A stretch of DNA of 6,731 nt from Chloroflexi bacterium UBA4733. GTDB taxonomy: Bacteria; Chloroflexota; UBA4733. Made by a program: the position numbers and the translations under genes. Where the stretch lies: assembly GCA_002404055.1 (NCBI GenBank), contig DHIZ01000003.1:1-6731 (forward strand). Direction: 5' to 3'. Positions 1 through 4,333 of the stretch are shown here, piece after piece. Position 1 is the first letter of the stretch. Every line of letters starts with the position of its first letter. Under the pieces are notes generated by a model. The model had not been told where the DNA came from and made no database searches. It was given only the letters and a program-made list of their open reading frames with translations.

Positions 1-1312
1 TTGCCGCCAGGGCGGACGCCTGCGCCGCATCGAGCGCATCCCAGCGCTCCCGGAGACGGGACGGGCGCTGGTCGTCGGTGGCGGGCGCATACGGCAGGAA
101 CGCCGGCGCCGTGTCCTGCAGGGCCAACGCGGCCTGATAGGCGGCGTCGGGGTAGGCAGCGTCCCGATGAATGCCGACGCCGTAGGCGATGACCGGCAGG
201 CCGCTACGCGTCGCGCCGGGTGGAGCCAGCCGGCGTACGGACCCGACGCCGTCTCGCCAGCGGTGGGGAGCGGGCTCGAGTGGGGGCCACTCACCCGGGG
301 GGAACCAGGCTCCCACGAGGCGGCTCCGCACCTGCTGATCGCGCACCGCGATCGCCCCCCCGGACCAGGCCTGGACGATGGACGACGGTTCACCGAGCAG
401 GGGGCCCGAGAGGAAGGCGGCGCGCTCCTCAGGTCGCAGGTCGCCACCTGGCGGCGGACTCAACCTCCCCACCCCGGCCGGCCCGAAGGCGGCGCCGTAG
501 TCGGCCAGCGCTGTCACCGCCGCTGGCTGATCGAGCTGCACCTGCCGTTGGCCTACGTCGGCCAGCGCGGCACCGTGCGGCCAGAGCCACGACTCCAACG
601 GCGGCGCCTCGGGGAGCAGTTGCATGGGCCACGCTCCCGCCCCGGTCGGGATGGCGGCCGCGTCCTCCCAGGTCCACCGCATCGGCGGTGCCGGCAGGCT
701 GGCGTCGGTAGCGAGCAGCGCCGGCCAGAGCGCAACCGGCAATCCGGCGAGCGTACCCTGCCAGCGCAGACAATCGAGCGCGTTGGGATGGAGCCGGTCG
801 GTGTACCGCTTCTCACGGCCCACCTGCGCCTGCAGGTCCGCTAGCACTGCCCCGGCGCGCAGCCGCCACAGGATCGGGTGGGTGCCGAAATAGAGGGCTT
901 GGTCGGCCGCCCTGGCGGCCGTGGTTTGCGTGGCATAGCTCCACACCGACAGCCGCAGGTCGACGGCCCGAACCGGCATCCGGATGCGCGCGTGATCGGC
1001 CAGTGTCGCCTCGGCCGCCGCTGCCCACTTTCGAACCTCGTCGTGCACCACGGTGGCACCGACGCCGGCCGGCTGAAAGGTGAGGTAACTGCCGGCGACC
1101 ACAAGGGGCAGCGTCACCGGTGCCGGCCGGGACATGGCAAGGCGCAACCCTAAAGGCGCCGCACAACCACCGAGCGAGGCCGCAGCGAATCCGCCGAGCA
1201 GGGCGCTCAAGACACGGCGACGTGGCAGCGGGTGGCTACGGGAATGACCGCCGAGCAACGCGTCCAAGGCCGATGGCGCTAGGAGTCTGTCTGAGTTGCA
1301 CGGAATCCTCAT
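1..1312 (-). CDS. Extracellular solute-binding lipoprotein (ABC importer, family 1-like), 3' end beyond window
   Basis: The minus frame is open from the ATG at 1312 to the window edge (437 codons, no stop), so the C-terminus is missing. It is read as the substrate-binding lipoprotein of an ABC importer, anchored outside the membrane. The N-terminus has PRRRVLSALLGG (residues 30-41), a Tat-like n-region and hydrophobic core, then a lipobox SLGGC with Cys50. The body has family-1 binding-protein traits: W184-QGTLAGLPV193 (the usual 'G..yGLP' segment), TWED (214-217), and a late SGLPVIAYGVGI block followed by an Ala-rich helix like the C-terminal 'peaAw.f' region. At least 437 residues is near the family's normal length, so little is lost. 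The start is uncertain: ATG 1312 has only a weak RBS and lies inside an inverted-repeat element; TTG at 1267 or 1258 would give a more normal 31-34-residue lead before the Cys. The substrate and permease genes are not visible; they may lie to the left. Assignment is by motif and overall look, not by search. Confidence 0.72.
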   Translation of the reverse strand, partial: MRIPCNSDRLLAPSALDALLGGHSRSHPLPRRRVLSALLGGFAAASLGGCAAPLGLRLAMSRPAPVTLPLVVAGSYLTFQPAGVGATVVHDEVRKWAAAAEATLADHARIRMPVRAVDLRLSVWSYATQTTAARAADQALYFGTHPILWRLRAGAVLADLQAQVGREKRYTDRLHPNALDCLRWQGTLAGLPVALWPALLATDASLPAPPMRWTWEDAAAIPTGAGAWPMQLLPEAPPLESWLWPHGAALADVGQRQVQLDQPAAVTALADYGAAFGPAGVGRLSPPPGGDLRPEERAAFLSGPLLGEPSSIVQAWSGGAIAVRDQQVRSRLVGAWFPPGEWPPLEPAPHRWRDGVGSVRRLAPPGATRSGLPVIAYGVGIHRDAAYPDAAYQAALALQDTAPAFLPYAPATDDQRPSRLRERWDALDAAQASALAA

Positions 1313-1438
1313 TACTTCTTCAATCCTGACAAGCAACAAACGCAACGATCATAAGTGCCAGCTTGAGAATCGCATAGCTTGGCGGAAGATAATTGGCAAC
1401 TCAGACAGACTCCTAGCGCCATCAGCTCGGACGCGTTG
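1256..1438. repeat. Inverted-repeat element, MITE-like or IS remnant
   Basis: A perfect 28-bp sequence at 1272-1299 (starting GATGGCGCTAGGAGTCTGTC) recurs as its reverse complement at 1396-1423. Outside each arm a further 10 bp also match in inverted form (CAACGCGTCC at 1256-1265, GGACGCGTTG at 1429-1438), separated by 5-6 unmatched bases. The 96-bp centre (1300-1395) is clearly more AT-rich than the flanks and encodes nothing recognisable. Long perfect arms around a short non-coding centre fit a MITE, a deleted insertion sequence, or an inverted duplication. No transposase and no clear direct target duplication are visible. The left arm lies within the 5' end of the solute-binding gene, if that gene starts at 1312. 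The transcript could fold into a long hairpin between that gene and the MauE-like gene. Confidence 0.75.
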
Positions 1439-1453
1439 AGGGACACCAGCCTG

Positions 1454-1816
1454 CTAACAGGTGTTGGGGCACGCCGCGCTTGGGCACGTGCCGAGGTTGT
1501 AGGAGCAGCACCAGGTATTCGTCCCGTCAAAGCAGGTAAACGTGCACCCGGAACAATCCGCATGCGCGATACCTGGGGATCGCAGTGTCACACCGGCCGC
1601 CGCCAGCGTTGCCAGGAGCAGTGCCGTGCCTAACTCGACGAACGGGAGCATCCGTCCATACAGGCGCGCCAGCGAGCCACGCAACAGCGCGTAGGCGAGA
1701 ACGCCCCGGACGAAGCGGCTGGGATCTCGCAGCTTTGCCGCGGCAGAGACAAGGAAAATCAGCCCGAGCGCCACCCGGACCACAGTTTGGAGTTGGGGGC
1801 CAACCTCGGACGCCAT
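1454..1816 (-). CDS. MauE/DoxX-like membrane segment fused to a cysteine-rich C-terminal tail
   Basis: This is a 120-residue protein. The ATG at 1816 is chosen over the GTG at 1834 because GAGGGGAG sits about 5 bases before it. Residues 12-31 (VRVALGLIFLVSAAAKLRDP) and 35-75 look like the first two helices of the MauE/DoxX redox-associated membrane family, including the typical 'aKLrDP..F..gv..Y.ll' run. Full MauE proteins have about four helices; here the family resemblance stops near residue 75. The rest (88-120) holds eight cysteines: C88, C91, C95, C103, C104, C111, C116, C120. These include a CxxC and a CC pair. The stretch LLLATLAAAG to IAHA-D (66-87) also reads as a signal peptide with an AxA site, so a MauE fragment may have been joined in frame to a small secreted Cys-rich peptide. 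Known MauE is needed for a disulfide-rich amine dehydrogenase subunit; a disulfide role here is inference. A good promoter lies at 1870-1898. Confidence 0.68.
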   Translation of the reverse strand: MASEVGPQLQTVVRVALGLIFLVSAAAKLRDPSRFVRGVLAYALLRGSLARLYGRMLPFVELGTALLLATLAAAGVTLRSPGIAHADCSGCTFTCFDGTNTWCCSYNLGTCPSAACPNTC

Positions 1817-1869
1817 CGTCACTCCCCTCGGCACTGTGAGCGGAAACTGATCGACAGATGAATAGCAGG

Positions 1870-1898
1870 AGAATACCAGCCGTTCACTTGTTTTTCAA
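1870..1898 (-). promoter_or_regulatory. Sigma70-type promoter for the MauE-like gene
   Basis: On the minus strand TTGAAA (1898-1893) and TATTCT (1875-1870) are separated by exactly 17 bases, close to the TTGACA-N17-TATAAT consensus. The surrounding sequence is AT-richer than its neighbours. Transcription would begin near 1863 and leave a leader of about 45 bases before the ATG at 1816. It suggests the MauE-like gene, and perhaps the solute-binding gene after it, can be transcribed apart from the gene ending at 1929. Confidence 0.55.
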
Positions 1899-1928
1899 CG
1901 AGCGGGCCGCGTCCCCAGGGCCATTTCA

Positions 1929-2369
1929 TCACTTCAGGGTTGGCCGCGGGCGAGGACAAGGTAGACAGCGCGGTGGGGCGGCCGGCATTCGTGCGAAGGG
2001 CGGCGGCAATGTTGGTGGCGTGGCAACTGGAGCAGCCAGTGGCGGCTCAGGTACGTAACCGCCAACTTCGACCAGCACCTGGCATGTAGCGGAATCAATC
2101 TTGAGCGTGACTTGCGCCTTGGAGGCGTGGGGCTTGCCGGGGTCAGGTGGCAAGCGCATGCGGCCGTAGGCGCACTTGCCGGTCGCCAGCCGAACCCCCT
2201 GGGCGATGTAACGCTGGGGGTTTCTCAGGCGAGGCGCCATGCGGGCACACGCCTGCTCAAGGGCGGCAGGAATGGTGGAGGCGCCGGCTGGCAGCGGGCA
2301 GGGCAAGACCGCCCCACGGCCATCCCACCCGGCGACGGAGGGCGAACCAGAACGAAGGGCCGCGGTCAC
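1929..2369 (-). CDS. Hypothetical protein with conserved-looking Cys-containing core
   Basis: This 146-residue protein is not recognised. The GTG at 2369 is chosen because GGAGGAG precedes it by six bases, one of the best ribosome sites in the window. Residues 35-108 look like a real folded domain: an Ala-rich helix with C41, then a YIAQGVRLATGKCAYGRMRL segment (54-73, C66) and AQVTLKIDSATCQVLVEVGG (85-104, C96), which reads as beta strands. The first 34 residues lack a hydrophobic signal peptide. The tail from 106 is Pro/Ala-rich and low in complexity, ending with C135 and C138. The gene is followed by a 112-bp gap and the MauE-like gene on the same strand; both carry cysteines, but the separate promoter at 1870-1898 argues against one simple operon. 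Reality of the gene rests on the ribosome site and protein-like composition. Confidence 0.55.
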   Translation of the reverse strand: MTAALRSGSPSVAGWDGRGAVLPCPLPAGASTIPAALEQACARMAPRLRNPQRYIAQGVRLATGKCAYGRMRLPPDPGKPHASKAQVTLKIDSATCQVLVEVGGYVPEPPLAAPVATPPTLPPPFARMPAAPPRCLPCPRPRPTLK

Positions 2370-2393
2370 GCTGAACTCCTCCCATGCTGTCCT

Positions 2394-2440
2394 GTATCGT
2401 ACACGGCGTGGCTCGCGGCGACATGAGCGAGGGACGATAC
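2394..2440. promoter_or_regulatory. Inverted repeat GTATCGT...ACGATAC upstream of the hypothetical gene
   Basis: GTATCGT (2394-2400) and ACGATAC (2434-2440) form a 7-bp inverted repeat 25-71 bases before the GTG start at 2369. Read in the direction of the gene, the far half sits within CAGTATCG and the near half within ACGATAC. Both words recur before the lipoprotein gene at 4334. It could be an operator or part of an alternative-sigma promoter; no clear -35/-10 pair is visible. Confidence 0.3.
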
Positions 2441-2560
2441 TGGCTACCGGCTATCACCGGGTCCCATAGGCTGGCGCAGCGCTTCCAGGCACAACCGAAA
2501 GGCCACAGAGGTTCAGCGAGAATGGCGGTCATCACACCGCCCGGGGCCTGTCCTCCATCG

Positions 2561-2593
2561 AATTAATCTACCCTTCCCAGAGGGAAATAGGGT
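2561..2593 (-). terminator. Terminator-like hairpin after the tRNA fragment
   Basis: On the minus strand ACCC-TAT-TTCCC pairs with GGGAA-GGGT around a TCT loop (2593-2570): nine pairs with one 3-base bulge. It is followed by AGATTAATT, which is T-containing but not a true T-run. Its place directly after the tRNA 3' end is where a tRNA terminator would sit. Its 5' side overlaps the last three bases of the tRNA fragment. Confidence 0.35.
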
Positions 2594-2634
2594 GAGCCAC
2601 CCGGGACTCGGACCCGGAACCAGCTGATTAAGAG
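2591..2634 (-). other. tRNA-Lys(CUU) 3' half; probable attachment site (att) remnant
   Basis: Read on the minus strand, this runs from the anticodon loop CTCTTAA (U33, anticodon CUU, A37) to the 3' end. The T arm at 2617-2601 is intact: CCGGG pairs with CCCGG around the 7-base loop TCCGAGT (consensus TTCRANY, so the second position differs). The 3' acceptor strand GTGGCTC, discriminator A and CC follow; the final A of CCA is replaced by C. The expected 5' half is absent: the anticodon stem cannot form (ACCAT opposite TCAGC) and no D arm or matching 5' acceptor is seen. Tyrosine integrases of islands and phages commonly use exactly this part of tRNA genes and leave a displaced copy behind. The polarity places the element on the anticodon side, at positions above 2634. 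Confidence 0.6.
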
Positions 2635-2724
2635 ATGGTTGCGAGACGTCCCGAACCGTGGCATGTGTTCCCATTCCCTCTGGGAGAGCACCTCGCCCGT
2701 CCCGCCACGGCTCGCAGTTTTCCA

Positions 2725-2760
2725 CCGGTTCCCACAGTGAATCCCACACCTGTTCCCACA
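2725..2760. repeat. Three tandem 12-bp repeats ending TCCCACA
   Basis: The units CCGGTTCCCACA, GTGAATCCCACA and CCTGTTCCCACA stand head to tail at 2725-2736, 2737-2748 and 2749-2760. All share TCCCACA; units one and three share GTTCCCACA. A further TGTTCCCA lies at 2666-2673. The repeats lie about 90 bp from the tRNA fragment, on the side predicted to belong to the element. Short direct repeats beside an attachment core are typical of integrase arm-binding sites, so that role is inferred. Confidence 0.55.
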
Positions 2761-2793
2761 CCCGATGAGACATGGCCGTGGGTGGTCGGGTAC

Positions 2794-2812
2794 CCTGAGA
2801 CGTGTGCTCAGG
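2794..2812. promoter_or_regulatory. Inverted repeat CCTGAG-N7-CTCAGG, possible operator
   Basis: A perfect 6-bp inverted repeat with a 7-base centre lies 57-75 bases before the GTG start of the M23-like gene, a usual distance for an operator overlapping a promoter. No convincing -35/-10 hexamers are visible nearby. Confidence 0.25.
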
Positions 2813-2868
2813 AATGGCCCCCTCGCCCGGCCACTGTGACGATAGCTGCCCCTGAAAGGAGCCGACTC

Positions 2869-3972
2869 GTGCGAGCCGACCTCGCCCTCTCCCGTCGCGA
2901 CCTCTTGCTGCTTGGTGGCGCGACCGCCCGAACGCTGCTGCTGCCTGGGACGGCGAGTGCCGCCGGCATAACGATCAACCCCTACGTTGACCCGCTGCCC
3001 CTCGTCTTCCCCCTGGTGGACGGTAGCTTCGAGACCCCCTTGCAGGACAACTGGCATGGCCTGCGCGAAGGGCAACTCTACCCCTGGAATCATCGCGGCA
3101 GCACGGCGCTGCGCGCTCACGATGGTGTTGATCTCTATCCGAGCGACAACGCCAGCCTGCCCACGGTGTTTGCGCCCCTGCACGGCACGATCGCCGCCGT
3201 GTGTACGCGCTCGGACAATACCCTGCAGGCCCAGGTGACCTACCGCGCCAGCGCCAACACCCCACCACCCTGGGACTACCACGACGCCAGCGACAACGTG
3301 GCCCAACTGCCGCTCTACGGCAACTTCGTCTGGCTCCTCAGCAGTGATCCGGCCAGCGCCGGCTATTACGTGTTCTTCTGCCATTTGCAGCACGACGCCA
3401 TCGTGCAAGCGCTGCGTCCCGATCAACTCGTCGCCAGCACCACGCCCCTCGGCGTCATGGGCGACACCGGCAACGCCGCCGGCTATCCCCAGTTACACGT
3501 CGAGATCCACTATCCCGCCGGCAGCAGCTTCATGTGCGCCGAGTGCTCGCCGGAGAAGCAACTGACAGCCATCGATCCCTATGCTTCCCTGCTGCGAGCC
3601 GCGCCCCGTGCCGCCGCTCCCACCGCGCCAGTGGCGATCACTGCCGGTCAGCCCCAGAGCGGCACGCTCGCCGGCCAGAGTGGCGGCGCTTTCGCCAGCT
3701 ATCTGCTGGCCAGTGCTGGTGCTGGGCCGCGCACGGTCACGCTCACCTATCAGCCGTTTGATGCCGGGCAAGCCCATGCCATCGGCTGCAATGTCTACCA
3801 GGGTGGCATCAAGCTGGGAAGCGCGACGGGGCAGGCCACCGGCCTCGGTGACACGACGAACAGCAGCGCTTTGCAGTTGTCGGTACACAGCAGTTCGACG
3901 ACGGAACCGCTGCTGCTCCAGGTCTTCAACTACAGCAGCCAAGTCGTGACCTACACGGTCGCAATCGCCTGA
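2869..3972 (+). CDS. Tat-exported M23/LytM-like peptidase with C-terminal beta domain
   Basis: This 367-residue protein is predicted to act outside the cell on peptidoglycan peptides, or to bind them. The GTG at 2869 is chosen over the upstream ATG at 2635 because AAAGGAG lies 7 bases before it and SRRDLLLLGGA (8-18), a classic Tat motif, follows at once; cleavage is likely near ASA-AG (31-32). The M23 fold is seen in H84-DGV-D88 (zinc ligands), APLHGTIAAV (102-111, the usual 'A..G.V'), YYVFFCHL (H172, matching Y.HL), LGVMGDTGNA (194-203) and Q208-L-H210-VE. The last is normally HxH: the ligand His210 is kept, but the first, catalytic His is Gln. An insert at 116-148 separates the early motifs. 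Residues about 232-367 form an Ala/Ser/Gly-rich beta domain resembling PPC-type modules (GQSGGAFASYLL, then alternating strands). Upstream lie an inverted repeat (2794-2812) and the tandem repeats. The protein may be a weakened enzyme or a binding protein. Confidence 0.85.
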   Translation: MRADLALSRRDLLLLGGATARTLLLPGTASAAGITINPYVDPLPLVFPLVDGSFETPLQDNWHGLREGQLYPWNHRGSTALRAHDGVDLYPSDNASLPTVFAPLHGTIAAVCTRSDNTLQAQVTYRASANTPPPWDYHDASDNVAQLPLYGNFVWLLSSDPASAGYYVFFCHLQHDAIVQALRPDQLVASTTPLGVMGDTGNAAGYPQLHVEIHYPAGSSFMCAECSPEKQLTAIDPYASLLRAAPRAAAPTAPVAITAGQPQSGTLAGQSGGAFASYLLASAGAGPRTVTLTYQPFDAGQAHAIGCNVYQGGIKLGSATGQATGLGDTTNSSALQLSVHSSSTTEPLLLQVFNYSSQVVTYTVAIA

Positions 3973-4028
3973 TACCGAATCAGGGGGCAATGAGCGATCG
4001 GCGACATGACGACGAGACTTCTCAGGTC

Positions 4029-4081
4029 TTGACCGTCTTGCCAGGTAGCATATTCATCCAGCCCACGTCATCCTATGCTAC
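4029..4081 (+). promoter_or_regulatory. Possible promoter with 8-bp inverted repeat GTAGCATA/TATGCTAC
   Basis: TTGACC (4029-4034) and TATTCA (4051-4056) are 16 bases apart, a weak sigma70-like pair on the plus strand. A perfect 8-bp inverted repeat, GTAGCATA (4045-4052) and TATGCTAC (4074-4081), overlaps the -10 and could be an operator or a 21-base-loop hairpin. It would leave a leader of about 270 bases before the ATG at 4334. Confidence 0.28.
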
Positions 4082-4214
4082 GCGCAGCGGTGTGCCACTG
4101 GTGAGACCAAGCAGCTCAGCGGCCATCGCGCAGCAGCAGCGCCTCAAGCCTGAGCGCCTCCCTCCACCGGACCACCGAATGAACCAGTGTCCAGCTATGC
4201 GCTACATTGATGGT

Positions 4215-4280
4215 CAGTATCGCCGGTACCGGGGCTTCTGCCCGGCGCTCGCTTCCGAAGTCGTCCGGTAGACGATACTG
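4215..4280. promoter_or_regulatory. Inverted repeat CAGTATCG...CGATACTG upstream of the propeller lipoprotein
   Basis: CAGTATCG (4215-4222) and CGATACTG (4273-4280) are perfect 8-bp inverted copies, 50 bases apart, ending 54 bases before the ATG at 4334. The same words appear before the minus-strand gene at 2369, with a spacing of about 33 bases. GATACT (4274-4279) could serve as a -10, but no matching -35 is seen. Confidence 0.33.
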
Positions 4281-4333
4281 TACGGGAACAAACGGGGCCT
4301 GGCCAGCGCCAACGGTAGGTGCAGGGAGGTGGC

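Larger units (their letters stand above)
3973..4333. other. Intergenic spacer with inverted repeats, no convincing gene
   Basis: The 361 bp between the M23-like and propeller genes is less GC-rich than the genes around it. A 93-codon plus frame from 3990 has an SD-like run too close to its start and no protein-like pattern. The minus strand shows short protein-like runs broken by stops, perhaps an eroded gene. Visible sites are the inverted repeats listed separately and a perfect palindrome CCGGTACCGG at 4223-4232. No strong terminator for the M23-like gene was found. Confidence 0.5.

Noticed and set aside
167..844. Plus-strand frame of 225 codons over the left region
   Set aside because: It is antisense to the solute-binding gene, whose minus frame is open across 1-1312 and shows a signal peptide, lipobox and family motifs. 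The plus frame is Arg/Pro/Gly-rich with no domain pattern.
1312..1563. Minus-strand frame of 83 codons across the inverted repeat
   Set aside because: It overlaps the 3' end of the MauE-like gene in another frame, and its only notable segment is the translation of the repeat arm, which also appears in a plus-strand frame.
2591..2665. Complete tRNA-Lys gene
   Set aside because: The 5' side cannot form the anticodon stem or a D arm. A loose 5-of-7 match to the acceptor (ATGCCAC) about 30 bases before the anticodon loop is probably chance.
2725..2760. Short tandem repeats as a CRISPR array or DnaA boxes
   Set aside because: Units are 12 bp with no spacers, and TTCCCACA does not match the DnaA box TTATCCACA.
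2635..2868. N-terminal extension of the M23-like gene to ATG 2635
   Set aside because: The extension is Pro-rich, crosses the tandem repeats, and would bury the Tat signal 85 residues inside. GTG 2869 has a strong ribosome site.
2563..3426. Minus-strand frame of 287 codons over the att region and M23-like gene
   Set aside because: It is antisense to the M23-like gene and reads through the tRNA fragment. Length is explained by high GC; no domain or good ribosome site is seen.
3990..4271. Plus-strand frame of 93 codons in the spacer
   Set aside because: The purine run before the ATG is only 3 bases away and the peptide has no recognisable pattern. It may be real but cannot be supported.
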